From NCBI RefSeq assembly GCF_900215205.1, contig NZ_OBDY01000004.1, forward strand, positions 408,280-472,279: 64,000 nucleotides of DNA, written 5' to 3'. Each line of letters starts with the position of its first letter. The first letter of the stretch is position 1. This document shows positions 43,101 through 51,469 of this stretch, one piece after another. The translations under genes were made by a program, and so were the position numbers. The notes below the pieces were generated by a model. It saw only the letters and a list, made by a program, of their open reading frames with translations. It was not told the origin of the DNA and ran no database searches. Source of the stretch: Paractinoplanes atraurantiacus. GTDB lineage: Bacteria > Actinomycetota > Actinomycetes > Mycobacteriales > Micromonosporaceae.

Positions 43101-43652
43101 AGCGGGCGCGGCGGGAGGCGTCGTCGCGGCGACGGGATCGAGCGGCGCGGCCTCGGCGAGAACCGGGGCCGGCTCGGCGGCAGGGGTCTCGGCGGCGGCC
43201 GGAGCGGCCGCCTTCTTACGGCGAGTGCGCTTCACCGGGGCGGCGGCCGGAGCGGCCTCGCCCACCGGCACGTCGGCCGGGGTCGGGTCCTCAGCAGGGG
43301 CCGCGGGCGCGGCAGCGGGGGCCGCGGCCTTGCGGCGGGTCCGCTTCACCGGCTTGACCGGTGCTTCCTCGGCCGCCGGCGGGGTGGCCGCCTCAGCTGA
43401 GGCTATGGAATCACCAGGCGCCGCAGCGCTGCTGGAGGCAGCGTCGGAAGCGGCTGCCGCCTCGGTGCCCGTGCCCGGCTCGGCGCCGGGGGCGTCGGCC
43501 GGTGGCGGGGCGGCCGCGGCCGCCGCCTTGCGGCGTGGGGCACGCGTGCGGCGCGCAGGAGTGGTGGCTGCGGTGGCGTCGGGCGGAGTGACTGCTCCGC
43601 CCTGCTCACCGCCCTGGTCTCCCGAGTTGTCTCGGGGCTCGTTATCGAGCAT
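40182..43652 (-). CDS. rne: Ribonuclease E/G with very long disordered N-terminus
   Basis: 1156 aa; ATG eight bases after GGAGAG. Residues 1-~545 are low complexity: Ala/Pro blocks, KRTRRK(K)AAA and ARR(T/S)RRGA repeats, then acidic runs and the basic patch GRRRRRRGRRGRGRGKG. The catalytic core (~550-975) has the S1-like segment GNVYLGKVQNVLPSMEAAFV, DNase-I-like aspartates in VVDVNTGKY and VVIDFIDM, and the zinc-link cysteines in TCDHCKGRG. A further disordered tail follows. Main mRNA and rRNA processing enzyme. Actinobacterial RNase E carries its degradosome-type regions on both sides, and here the N-terminal one is about half the protein. Confidence 0.93.
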   Translation of the reverse strand: MLDNEPRDNSGDQGGEQGGAVTPPDATAATTPARRTRAPRRKAAAAAAPPPADAPGAEPGTGTEAAAASDAASSSAAAPGDSIASAEAATPPAAEEAPVKPVKRTRRKAAAPAAAPAAPAEDPTPADVPVGEAAPAAAPVKRTRRKKAAAPAAAETPAAEPAPVLAEAAPLDPVAATTPPAAPAEATAPAAAAGSAAAAAPAVPAETSAAAAAAPADAAVAAAPAAAGGTPAANLVAGEEPVVEEPEAEEAEGTTVIGVLPLDADFVEEKPAPRSRRRAAALPPAVLFMPPDPTEAEAAPAPARRTRRGATSVPPAIAPEAAEAEAAPAPARRSRRGAAAVAPVTAPEVEEPVGEAEAEVADLPVVEEPAEGTRRTRRRRRGAAEEQPVEAEVTDTVAEPVVDEADESADDVEDGIDDESDDDDDSASGRRRRRRGRRGRGRGKGPADEADQDENDQDDEDSDESGAEASADEDDDETDGEGVTRRRRRRRRKGSSGDGETGGIEDGVHTVVRVREPRRTDEVQGVSGSTRLEAKRQRRRDGREQRRTRPPILSESEFLARREAVDRVMVVRQKPDRIQIVVLEDGVLVEHYVSRSTSGTMVGNVYLGKVQNVLPSMEAAFVDIGRGRNAVLYAGEVNWDATGLEGRARSIEQALRSGDSVLVQVTKDPIGHKGARLSSHIALSGRHLVYVPNGNASGISRKLPDNERKRLRDVLKKLVPDGAGVIVRTAAEGASEDELARDVKRLQAQWEDIQRKAADGHAPAALSEEPDLVIRVVRDLFNEDFRELIVQGDTAYTELENYLESVSPDLLDRMHRYTGTGDVFADKRIDEQILKGLDRKVFLPSGGHLVFDRTEAMTVVDVNTGKYTGAGGNLEETVTRNNLEAAEEIVRQLRLRDLGGIVVIDFIDMVLESNRELVLRRLTECLGRDRTKHQVTEITSLGLVQMTRKRIGAGLLEAFSETCDHCKGRGVLIHTEPVPEKRPNGAANQVKAVAAATTTAPPAPQQQQPAKEGKSRRRRGGGESAPVAEAAVVEVAPVEAPVENPPATPTEVVLSEPGESPVALVAELPPVHGSGIVTPGAKLTAAEPDDDYDISGYDLSRYEAPEPAAEAEPLRLTGADDPDAADDDDEDDDEPVGAGAGRRRSRRGGTRRRTRP

Positions 43653-43805
43653 GGGGCGCTCTCCAGTTCTGGCGGCCCCGGGCGCGTTTGAGCGCTGCCA
43701 CGCAGGGTCGCCGCAAGTTTTTCGGTCCCGCCGGGTAAGCGGACGGGCTTCCGAAGTCTGTCAAGGGACGCCGGCTGCAGCTAGCGCCCTCCGATGGAGG
43801 CGTCC

Positions 43806-44585
43806 TTACCCAGGAAGGGCTGGCTCGCGATCCGCGTTCAACGGATCGACGATCTCCCCCTGCGCGGTGAGCATGCCCTGGGCCAGCCGGGTCACCCTCG
43901 GGGGCACCGGCGGCTCCAGGCCCGCTACCGCGCGCAGGCCGGAAAGGACGTCATCGGGTCGCACGGCGGGCGTCACCTGTCGTACGACAAGGTCGATTAT
44001 CGCACACGGTGTGCCGTCCGCCCCGGAAGGTAGGTCGGACTGCTGCGTCACAGCGATGCGAGTCACTGCCTGACGGGCGTCGAAGGTGCGTTTGCCCTGC
44101 TTCGTCATGCGCTCGACCAGCACTTCTTCGGCGTCCTGGAACGCCTTGACGGCCGCCTCGGCCTCGGCCGGGTCGACCGTGGGGAGCTCGAGACGCCAAT
44201 GTGAGGCGTCGATCCGGTCGGCCAGGCTGCCGCCGCCCTCCCGCGCGATCACCGACTCGAGGATGTCGAGACCCGGCGACAGGGCCGCGTCGAGGGCGAC
44301 CCGCAGCTTCTCCGGGTCGACCTCGGCCTGCAGGCCGATCTCCAGGTACTCGGCCTCGCTGCCGACACCGGTCGGCGCCGCGCTGGCGTACGAAATCTTG
44401 GGGTGTGGGGTGAAGCCCTGCGAGAACGCGATGGGAACCCCGCCGCGGCGCAGCGCGCGCTCGAAGGCGCGGGCGAAGTCGCGGTGCGAGGTGAAGCGCA
44501 GCGGGCCGCGCTTGGCGTAGCGCAGCCGGACGCGCTGGACGACCGGGGCCTGGCCGCCGACGGGCTGATTCTTGGGAGGAGCCAT
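43806..44585 (-). CDS. TIGR03936/DUF2344-type radical-SAM-linked protein
   Basis: 259 aa. RVRLRYAKRGPLRFTSHRDF and FSQGFTPHPKISYASA are the conserved blocks of the DUF2344 family, which is fused to or paired with the B12-binding/radical SAM protein encoded next door. The ATG overlaps that gene's stop by one base (TGATG). Biochemical role unknown; conserved proximity to rne and L21/L27 suggests RNA or ribosome modification, which is inference. A small CGCCTCC/GGAGGGCG hairpin lies just past the stop, in the 152-nt gap before rne. Confidence 0.88.
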   Translation of the reverse strand: MAPPKNQPVGGQAPVVQRVRLRYAKRGPLRFTSHRDFARAFERALRRGGVPIAFSQGFTPHPKISYASAAPTGVGSEAEYLEIGLQAEVDPEKLRVALDAALSPGLDILESVIAREGGGSLADRIDASHWRLELPTVDPAEAEAAVKAFQDAEEVLVERMTKQGKRTFDARQAVTRIAVTQQSDLPSGADGTPCAIIDLVVRQVTPAVRPDDVLSGLRAVAGLEPPVPPRVTRLAQGMLTAQGEIVDPLNADREPALPG

Positions 44586-46531
44586 CAGGCCGACACTCCG
44601 AGGGAGTTCTTGATCGGGGTCAGCGGCAGCAGCTTCTTACCCGTGGGGCCGATCTGGATCTCGGTGTCCATGGACGGGCAGACGCCGCAGTCGAAGCACG
44701 GGGTCCAGCGGCAGTCGTCCTGCTCGTACTCGGTCAGGGAGTCCTGCCAGTCCTGCCAGAGCCAGTCCTTGTCGAGGCCCGAGTCGAGGTGGTCCCAGGG
44801 CAGGACCTCGAGCTGCTCGCGCTCGCGGGTGGTGAACCAGTCGAGGTCGACGCCGAAGCCGGGCAGGACCTCGGCCGCGGCCTCGATCCACCGGGCGTAC
44901 GAGAAGTGCTCGCTCCAGCCGTCGAAGCGGCCGCCCTTTTCCCAGACCCGGCGGATGACCGCGCCGACCCGGCGGTCGCCGCGCGAGAGCAGGCCCTCGA
45001 TCAGCGACGGCTCGCCGTCGTGGTAGCGGTAGCCGATGGCCCGGCCCAGCCCACGGTCGCTGTTGATCTCCTGCTTGAGCATCTTGAGCCGGGCGTCGAT
45101 GACCTCGGGGCGCTCCATCGGCGCCCACTGGAACGGGGTGTGCGGCTTGGGCACGAAACCGCCGATCGACACCGTGCAGCGGATGTCCTTGGTGCCGGCG
45201 GCCTCGCGACCGGCCCGGATGACCTCGTGGGCCATGTGGGCGATCTCGAGGACGTCCTCGTCGGTCTCGGTGGGCAGGCCGCACATGAAGTAGAGCTTGA
45301 CCTGGCGCCAGCCGTTGCCGTAGGCCGTGACGACCGTACGGATCAGGTCTTCCTTGGTCACCATCTTGTTGATGACCTTGCGGATGCGCTCGGAGCCGCC
45401 CTCGGGGGCGAAGGTGAGGCCGGTGCGGCGCCCGTTGCGGGAGAGCTCCTGGGCCAGGTCGATGTTGAAGGCGTCGACCCGGGTCGAGGGCAGCGACAGC
45501 GAGACGTTGGTGTCCGCGTACTGCTCGGCCAGGCCGGAGCACATGTCGCCGATCTCGGAGTGGTCGGCGCTCGACAGGGAGAGCAGGCCGACCTCGGAGA
45601 AGCCGGAGAACTCGAGGCCCTCCTTGACCATCTGGCCGACCGTGGTGATCGAGCGCTCCCGGACCGGGCGGGTGATCATGCCGGCCTGGCAGAAGCGGCA
45701 GCCACGGGTGCAGCCGCGGAAGATCTCCACCGCATACCGCTCGTGGACCGTCTCGGCCAGCGGGACCAGGGGCTTCTTCGGGTACGGCCAGGCGTCGAGG
45801 TCCATGGTCGTGCGCTTGGCGACCCGGAACGGGACGTCCGGGCGGTTGGGCACGACGCGCTGGATGCGGCCGTCGGGCAGGTAGTCGACGTCGTAGAAGC
45901 GGGGCACGTAGATGCTCTCGGTGCGCGCGAGGCGCAGGAGCAGCTCGTCGCGGCCACCGGGACGGCCTTCGGCCTTCCACTCCCGGATGATGCCGGTGAT
46001 CTCGAGGACCGCCTCCTCACCGTCGCCGAGCACGGCGGCGTCGATGAAGTCGGCGATCGGCTCCGGGTTGAAGCTGGCGTGGCCGCCGGCGAGGACGATC
46101 GGGTCGTCCTCGGTGCGGTCGGCGCTGTCCAGCGGGATGCCGGCCAGGTCGAGGGCGGAGAGCATGTTGGTGTAGCCGAGCTCGGTGGCGAAGGAGAGGC
46201 CGAGCACGTCGAACGCCCGCACCGGGCGGTGCGCGTCGACGGTGAAGGCGGGTACGCCGTTCTCCTTCATCAGCGCCTCGAGGTCGGGCCAGACCGCGTA
46301 CGTGCGCTCGGCCAGGACGTCGGGCTGCTCGTTGAGCACCTCGTACAGGATCTGGACGCCCTGGTTGGGCAGGCCCACCTCGTACGCGTCGGGGTACATC
46401 AGAGCCCAGCGGACCGTGGTCGCGTCCCAGTCCTTGACGACGGCGCCGAGCTCGCCGCCCACGTACTGGATCGGCTTGCTGACCCGGGGCAGCAGCTGCT
46501 CGAGCTGCGGGAAGACGGAACGTACGCTCAT
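44585..46531 (-). CDS. TIGR03960-type B12-binding-like radical SAM protein
   Basis: 648 aa. The N-terminal B12-binding-like region (WALMYPDAYEVGLPNQGVQI) is followed by the radical SAM domain with CTRGCRFCQAGMITRP (about residues 275-290, CxxxCxxC). A C-terminal cysteine cluster (CFDCGVC) may hold a further Fe-S cluster. Family members are near-universal in actinomycetes and always pair with a DUF2344 protein. Substrate unknown. It follows the STAS gene with a 19-nt gap, so it may belong to the same transcript as the stress module. Confidence 0.9.
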   Translation of the reverse strand: MSVRSVFPQLEQLLPRVSKPIQYVGGELGAVVKDWDATTVRWALMYPDAYEVGLPNQGVQILYEVLNEQPDVLAERTYAVWPDLEALMKENGVPAFTVDAHRPVRAFDVLGLSFATELGYTNMLSALDLAGIPLDSADRTEDDPIVLAGGHASFNPEPIADFIDAAVLGDGEEAVLEITGIIREWKAEGRPGGRDELLLRLARTESIYVPRFYDVDYLPDGRIQRVVPNRPDVPFRVAKRTTMDLDAWPYPKKPLVPLAETVHERYAVEIFRGCTRGCRFCQAGMITRPVRERSITTVGQMVKEGLEFSGFSEVGLLSLSSADHSEIGDMCSGLAEQYADTNVSLSLPSTRVDAFNIDLAQELSRNGRRTGLTFAPEGGSERIRKVINKMVTKEDLIRTVVTAYGNGWRQVKLYFMCGLPTETDEDVLEIAHMAHEVIRAGREAAGTKDIRCTVSIGGFVPKPHTPFQWAPMERPEVIDARLKMLKQEINSDRGLGRAIGYRYHDGEPSLIEGLLSRGDRRVGAVIRRVWEKGGRFDGWSEHFSYARWIEAAAEVLPGFGVDLDWFTTREREQLEVLPWDHLDSGLDKDWLWQDWQDSLTEYEQDDCRWTPCFDCGVCPSMDTEIQIGPTGKKLLPLTPIKNSLGVSA

Positions 46532-46550
46532 GGGGCTCCAGGGTACTTTG

Positions 46551-46895
46551 CTATCCCGAAAGATCCGCCGCCGCCCGGTCGAGATCGGTGGCCAGCACGT
46601 CCTCCCGGAAGGCGCACAGCTGCAACGTCATCCGGGCGGCCCCGCGCTCGCCGACGACCAGCCGAGTGGGGGTCCCATGGTCGGACAGGTCGCCGACCAG
46701 GGCGTCCAGCAGCCGTACGCCGGCGCTGTCGAGGAACGAGACCGTGGTGAGGTCGATGAGCACCTTGCCGGCCGACTGCACCCGCTTGACGATCTCCTTG
46801 CCGATGTCGGGTGCGTTGGCCAGGTCGATCTCGCCGGTGAGGCTGACCAGCTCGGCGTCGCCGAACGTGGAGAACTTGACCCATTGATCGGTCAC
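46551..46895 (-). CDS. STAS-domain anti-sigma-factor antagonist (RsbV-like)
   Basis: 114 aa. Single STAS domain with the phosphorylatable serine in VSFLDSAGVRLLDAL (DSAG motif), as in RsbV/SpoIIAA. Binds and sequesters an anti-sigma kinase when dephosphorylated. The ATG overlaps the stop of the upstream phosphatase/HATPase gene as ATGA, so the two are made together and are likely partners. Confidence 0.9.
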   Translation of the reverse strand: MTDQWVKFSTFGDAELVSLTGEIDLANAPDIGKEIVKRVQSAGKVLIDLTTVSFLDSAGVRLLDALVGDLSDHGTPTRLVVGERGAARMTLQLCAFREDVLATDLDRAAADLSG

Positions 46896-49396
46896 TCGTC
46901 GTCCTCCCCGCGGCGGCGCCTCATCGTGACCGTGGTGCCGTCGCTGCGGTCGAACAGCACCTGGTCCATCGACTCCCGGATGAGCTGGAGGCCCCGGCCG
47001 CGGGAGACGTCGCTGAGCGGGCCGCGCCAGGTGCCGCGGTCGGTGACGCGCACCTCGACCGCGTCCTCGGTCACCGTCGCCACCACGTCGATCATGCCGA
47101 ACGGGTCGTCGCGGTAGCCGTGCTCGATCGCGTTGGCCACCGCCTCGGAGCAGGCCAGCAGCACCGCGTCGCGGCCCTCGGGCCCGACACCGTGCGCCAC
47201 CAGCCAGGCCCGCAGGTCGGCCCGCAGCAGCGCGATCTGCATGCGGTCGGCGCCGATGGTGCGCTCGATGCGCTCCTCGGTGCCGAGCGTCAGGCAGAGC
47301 ATGCAGACGTCGTCGGCGTGGTCCTTGCCGACCAGGGTGTCGGCCAGCCCGGCGGCCAGGCCCTGCAGCGGCGCGTCCCGCCGCCTCGCGTACTCGCGGG
47401 CGAGGATCTCGAAGCCCTTGTCGATGCTGCGGCTGCGCCGCTCGATCAGGCCGTCGGTGTAGAGCAGCATCCGGCTGCCGGCGGGCAGCCGGCGGCGGTG
47501 CTCCGTGCGGCTCGTGTTGCCGGCCCGGCTGCCGATCGGCGCCGAGCGGGCGTGCATCAGGAACTCCGGCGACCCGGCCGGCTCCTGGAGCAGCGGCGGC
47601 AGGTGACCGGCACAGCAGTACGCGATCTCGCCGGTGACCAGGTCGATCTCCGCGTAGGCCACAGTGGCCATGCGGGCCGGCTCGACCCGCTCGCAGAACC
47701 GGTCGAGGCCCTCGATCAGCCGGGCCGGCCCGTCCCCGTTCGTGGCCAGGGCACGGACCGCGCTGCGCAGCTGCCCCATCGTGGTGGCGGCGTCGATGCC
47801 CCGGCCCACCACGTCGCCGACCACCACGGCCAGCTTGTCCGGGTTGATCAGGAACGCGTCGTACCAGTCGCCGCCGACCTCGAGGTCCTGCGCCGCGGCC
47901 TGATAGAAGGTCTCGACCGCGAAGCGGTTGTCGCCGCTGGGCAGCTCGCCCGCGAGCAGGCTGCGCTGCAGCGTGCGGGCGATCTGCCGCTCCTGCTCGT
48001 AGAGCCGCGCGTTCTCCAGCGCGAGCGCGGCCCGGTCGGCCAGGTCGCTGAGGAAGGCCCGCTCGGCCGCGGCGTCGCGCCGGTCGGGCGCCATCCGCAG
48101 CGCCAGCGTGCCCAGGACCAGCCCGCGGGCGGTCAGCGGCAGCACCGAGCAGTCGAGCGCGTCGTCCTCGCCCGAGAAGATCGCCTCGCCGCTGGCGGCC
48201 ACCTTGCCCAGGCGTTTCTGGAGCAGCTCGGCGTCCGGGGCCGGGCTGCCCTTGGGCTCCTCGATCGGCACGGCGCCGACCTGCAGGCGCACCTCGGCCC
48301 AGTCGGCGACCTCGGGCACGAGCCGGTCGAGCAGCCGGCGGATGCGGGGCTGGAGCCGGTAGACCTCGTCGAGCGCGCCGGTCGTCTCGGCCAGGAACTG
48401 GCTGCGCTCCTCGCGGCGGCGGACGTCGTCGTAGAGCCGGGCCCGGTCGAGCGCCTGACCGGCCTGCTGGCCGAGCAGCCGGACCACGCGCAGCTCGCCG
48501 TCGCTGAGCTTGTGCTCGCCCTTGAAGCTGAAGGCCAGCACGCCCAGCGTCACGATGCCGGCCTGCTCGTCGGTCGGACCTGTGGTCAAGGGCAACAATA
48601 CGACCGTGTTGCGCCCGGAGCGCCGCATCGAGTCGACCAGGTCGGGGAAGTGCTCCTTGGCCTCGGTGATCGAGGCGACCACGTGCAGGTCGCCGCGCTC
48701 GGCGACCCGGGCCACGGCCCGCGGCGAGGAGCGCGGCATGTCGTCCCAGTTGCCGGTGGTCGGGTCGGTCGAGGCCACGGCCACGATCTGGTCGCGCTCG
48801 ACGTCGACCAGATAGATGCTGCTGCTGGCGGCGCCGAAGGCGGCCTCGGGCGCGCGCACCACCGCCTCGGCCACCTCGGCCTCGGTCGGCGCGGCCGACA
48901 GGTCGGCCACTATCTGCTGAAGCACCCGGACGCGCCGCTCGGACGCCTCGGCGATGTTGCGGGCGAGCAGCAGCTCCTTCTCGTACTGCCGCCGCTCGGT
49001 CGCGTTGAAGATCATCGTCCGGATCGCGCGGGGCTGTTTCGCCTCGTCGCGGCCCAGCGTCGAGTTGACCAGGGTGGGCAGCTGGCGGCCGTCGGCGCAG
49101 ACCACGTCGAAGGCCAGCTCGTGCACCTCGTCCTGCATGCGCAGCAGCGGGGCGTAGTGGGTCTCGTGGTAGATCTGCCCGCCGGAGCTGAGCAGGTCAC
49201 GGAAGCGCCGGTGCCCGACCAGCTCGCCGCGGGTATATCCGGTCCAGGTCAGGAACGTCTGGTTGACCCGGACGATCGTGCCGTCGGGAAGGGTGGTCAG
49301 ATACCCGCACGGCGCGTGCTCGTACAGGTCATCGGGGTCTTCGTCCCAGGGCAGCCGCAACTCCTGCGTCACGTCCGGCCCACCAGAGTCACTCAC
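46892..49396 (-). CDS. RsbP-like PAS/GAF/PP2C phosphatase with C-terminal HATPase
   Basis: 834 aa. PAS domain about residues 25-140 (APCGYLTTLPDGTIVRVNQT), GAF-like domains about 165-320 and 335-475, a SpoIIE-type PP2C phosphatase about 490-690 (VGGDWYDAF, VVGDVVGRGIDAA, LYTDGLIERR), then an RsbW-like HATPase about 710-830 (CSEAVANAIEHGY, DRGTWRGPL). It thus joins the phosphatase and a serine-kinase-like module in one chain. It lies between rsbQ-like (10 nt upstream) and the STAS gene (4-nt overlap). Sensor input is probably energy or redox state via PAS. Confidence 0.9.
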   Translation of the reverse strand: MSDSGGPDVTQELRLPWDEDPDDLYEHAPCGYLTTLPDGTIVRVNQTFLTWTGYTRGELVGHRRFRDLLSSGGQIYHETHYAPLLRMQDEVHELAFDVVCADGRQLPTLVNSTLGRDEAKQPRAIRTMIFNATERRQYEKELLLARNIAEASERRVRVLQQIVADLSAAPTEAEVAEAVVRAPEAAFGAASSSIYLVDVERDQIVAVASTDPTTGNWDDMPRSSPRAVARVAERGDLHVVASITEAKEHFPDLVDSMRRSGRNTVVLLPLTTGPTDEQAGIVTLGVLAFSFKGEHKLSDGELRVVRLLGQQAGQALDRARLYDDVRRREERSQFLAETTGALDEVYRLQPRIRRLLDRLVPEVADWAEVRLQVGAVPIEEPKGSPAPDAELLQKRLGKVAASGEAIFSGEDDALDCSVLPLTARGLVLGTLALRMAPDRRDAAAERAFLSDLADRAALALENARLYEQERQIARTLQRSLLAGELPSGDNRFAVETFYQAAAQDLEVGGDWYDAFLINPDKLAVVVGDVVGRGIDAATTMGQLRSAVRALATNGDGPARLIEGLDRFCERVEPARMATVAYAEIDLVTGEIAYCCAGHLPPLLQEPAGSPEFLMHARSAPIGSRAGNTSRTEHRRRLPAGSRMLLYTDGLIERRSRSIDKGFEILAREYARRRDAPLQGLAAGLADTLVGKDHADDVCMLCLTLGTEERIERTIGADRMQIALLRADLRAWLVAHGVGPEGRDAVLLACSEAVANAIEHGYRDDPFGMIDVVATVTEDAVEVRVTDRGTWRGPLSDVSRGRGLQLIRESMDQVLFDRSDGTTVTMRRRRGEDDE

Positions 49397-49406
49397 GGTC
49401 CGCTTC

Positions 49407-50204
49407 TTACAGCCAGGCCTTCATGGCGTCGATCGTCTCGTCCGGGGCGCTCAGATTGGGGCAGTGCCCCGTGGCGTTCAGCCGCACCAGGGTGCTGCCG
49501 GCCGTGTGCTTGTGGACGTAGTCGCCGACGATGTCGGGAGCGATCACATCATCCGAGCATTGCAGGATCAAGGCGGGAGTACGAAGTTTGAGCAGATCAT
49601 CGCGGTTGTCGGAGAGGAACGTGACCCGCGCGAACTTCTTGGCGATCTCGGGATCGGTGCGGCAGAAGCTGTTGGTCAGCTCCTCGCCCAGCTCGGGCCT
49701 CTCCGGATTGCCCATGATCACCGGGGCCATCGTGCTCGACCAGCCCAGATAGTTGCTGTCGAGCGAGTCGAGCAGCGAGTCGATGTCGGACCGGTTGAAA
49801 CCGCCGACGTAGTCCTCGGTGGGCTCGTTGATGTACCGCGGGGAGGGGCCGACCAGCACCAGCTTGGCGAACCGCTCGGGCTCCTTGATGGCGGCGAGCA
49901 CGCCGATCATCGCGCTCACCGAGTGGCCGACGAAGACGACGTCCCACAGATCGTGCTCGTGCAGGATCTCGAGGATGTCGTCGGCGTAGCCGCTGAGCGT
50001 CGAATGGCGCTCGTCGTCGTACGCCGACAGGTCGGATCTGCCGTTGCCGACGTGATCGAACAGGACGAGCCGGTAGGAGTCCGCGAAGGCCGGAGCGACG
50101 AGGCGCCACATGTTCTGGTCGCAGCCATAGCCATGCGCGAACACCATCGGCTGACCGGTGCCGTTGCCGGTCAACGTGACGGCGTTTCTCTGTGTCGTTC
50201 TCAT
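49407..50204 (-). CDS. rsbQ: RsbQ-like alpha/beta hydrolase
   Basis: 265 aa against 269 for Bacillus subtilis RsbQ. It shares RsbQ-specific blocks: HGYGCDQNMWRLVAPAF, LFDHVGNGRSDL, FVGHSVSAMIG (nucleophile Ser95), VGPSPRYINEP, FCRTDPEIAKKFA, LQCSDDVIAP (acid) and GHCPNLSAPDETI (His). RsbQ is required with the PAS phosphatase RsbP for the energy-stress signal, probably by making or delivering a small ligand. Same order here: rsbQ, 10 nt, then an RsbP-like gene. A TATGGT element lies 9 nt upstream of the ATG. Plant strigolactone/karrikin receptors are relatives. Confidence 0.9.
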   Translation of the reverse strand: MRTTQRNAVTLTGNGTGQPMVFAHGYGCDQNMWRLVAPAFADSYRLVLFDHVGNGRSDLSAYDDERHSTLSGYADDILEILHEHDLWDVVFVGHSVSAMIGVLAAIKEPERFAKLVLVGPSPRYINEPTEDYVGGFNRSDIDSLLDSLDSNYLGWSSTMAPVIMGNPERPELGEELTNSFCRTDPEIAKKFARVTFLSDNRDDLLKLRTPALILQCSDDVIAPDIVGDYVHKHTAGSTLVRLNATGHCPNLSAPDETIDAMKAWL

Positions 50205-50371
50205 GTCCCGGTAACCATACGGCTCCAGAGCGTTCCGCACATCGCCCAGGTTGTCCGGCATTTGCATCCGGATTCGCCTTCGTACTGTTCGAAGGGGGTG
50301 GCGAACCGCATTTAACCTGGGACAAGACCCCTCGCCGGAGATCACGGCCGGCAGCGAAGGAGATCGAGGAG

Positions 50372-51469
50372 ATGGACGGCCAGCAGCCGGGCGACACCAC
50401 GCCGGCGGCCGGGATGCCCGAGCCGACCCGGGTCGAGGACGGCGCGGAACACTCCACCGTGGACGCGCCGGCCCGCTGGAGCGGGGCCGCGGCCGTGGTG
50501 CCGCCGGAGCCGAAGAAGCGGTGGTGGCAGCGCGAGACCGAGCCCGAGGACGACCGACTGGCCACCCCGGCCGTCGACCCGTGGGCCGACTACGACACTC
50601 CACTCGACCCGTTCCCGGCCGTCCCCGAGACACCGCTGCCGCCGACGCGCGTGGAGCCGCCGCAGCCGACGAAGGTCGAGGCGCCGCAGCCACCCGCGTT
50701 CACCAGCCGGCCGCCGGTCGCCGCCCCACCGACTCCGGCCCCGGCCCCGGCCCCGGCCCCGGTCTCGCCGCGCCCGGTGACGGGACCGCCCGTACCGCTG
50801 CCGTCCAAGCCCGCCAAGCAGCGCAGGCGGGACCGTAAGGCGGCCAAGCGCCAGCCCGTCGCGCCCCGGCCGCCGACGGGCCCGCCGACCGGTGGCCCGC
50901 TGCCCGCTCCCCCGCCCTGGGCGCCGCGCCAGCCGGCCCGCCCGCTGCCCACGCCGCCGCGGCGCAAAAGCCGCTGGGGACGCCGCCTCGCGCTGTTCAG
51001 CCTGCTCAGCGTCGCCTGCTGCTGCGGCATACCGTTCGGCGCCTACCAACTGTCGAGTGCGCAGTACCCGGTCACCGCGGTGCTGCCCGAGTCGTTCGCC
51101 GACCTGCAACTGCGCGACACTCAGGACTCCGGCTCCGGCAGCTTCGCCGGCGAGTACAAGGACGACCGCGGCAAGCGGGTCACCGTGTTCGGCATGACCG
51201 GCTTCCGCCTCACCCCCGGCAGCGACGTCGGCGCCCACCTGGAGCAGGTCGCCGACGAGTACAAACTTTCCGATGTCCAGTCGTTCGACCTCGGCGAGTT
51301 CGGCGCCCACGAGAGCTGCGGCGTCGGCCGCGACGACGGCTCGACGGTCGTGGTCTGCGCCTGGGCCGACCACGGCAGCCTGGCCACCGTGCTGCTCACC
51401 CGCCGCTCGGTCCAGGACAGCGCCGACCTGGTCGCCCGCCTGCGCGAGGCCGTGCTGACGAAGCCTTAG
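50372..51469 (+). CDS. Membrane protein with Pro-rich cytosolic N-terminus
   Basis: 365 aa; ATG nine bases after AAGGAG. Residues 1-205 are disordered and Pro-rich, with PTPAPAPAPAPAP and repeated PPQPTKVE-type units. One transmembrane helix (LALFSLLSVACCCGIPFGAY, about 212-232) follows, then an extracytoplasmic domain of ~130 residues (SFADLQLRDTQDSGSGSFAG) with two cysteines placed to pair. The fold is not recognised. Convergent with plsC, sharing 4 nt at the stops. The Pro-rich tail is common in actinomycete regulatory or secretion-linked membrane proteins; no function is assigned. Confidence 0.72.
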   Translation: MDGQQPGDTTPAAGMPEPTRVEDGAEHSTVDAPARWSGAAAVVPPEPKKRWWQRETEPEDDRLATPAVDPWADYDTPLDPFPAVPETPLPPTRVEPPQPTKVEAPQPPAFTSRPPVAAPPTPAPAPAPAPVSPRPVTGPPVPLPSKPAKQRRRDRKAAKRQPVAPRPPTGPPTGGPLPAPPPWAPRQPARPLPTPPRRKSRWGRRLALFSLLSVACCCGIPFGAYQLSSAQYPVTAVLPESFADLQLRDTQDSGSGSFAGEYKDDRGKRVTVFGMTGFRLTPGSDVGAHLEQVADEYKLSDVQSFDLGEFGAHESCGVGRDDGSTVVVCAWADHGSLATVLLTRRSVQDSADLVARLREAVLTKP

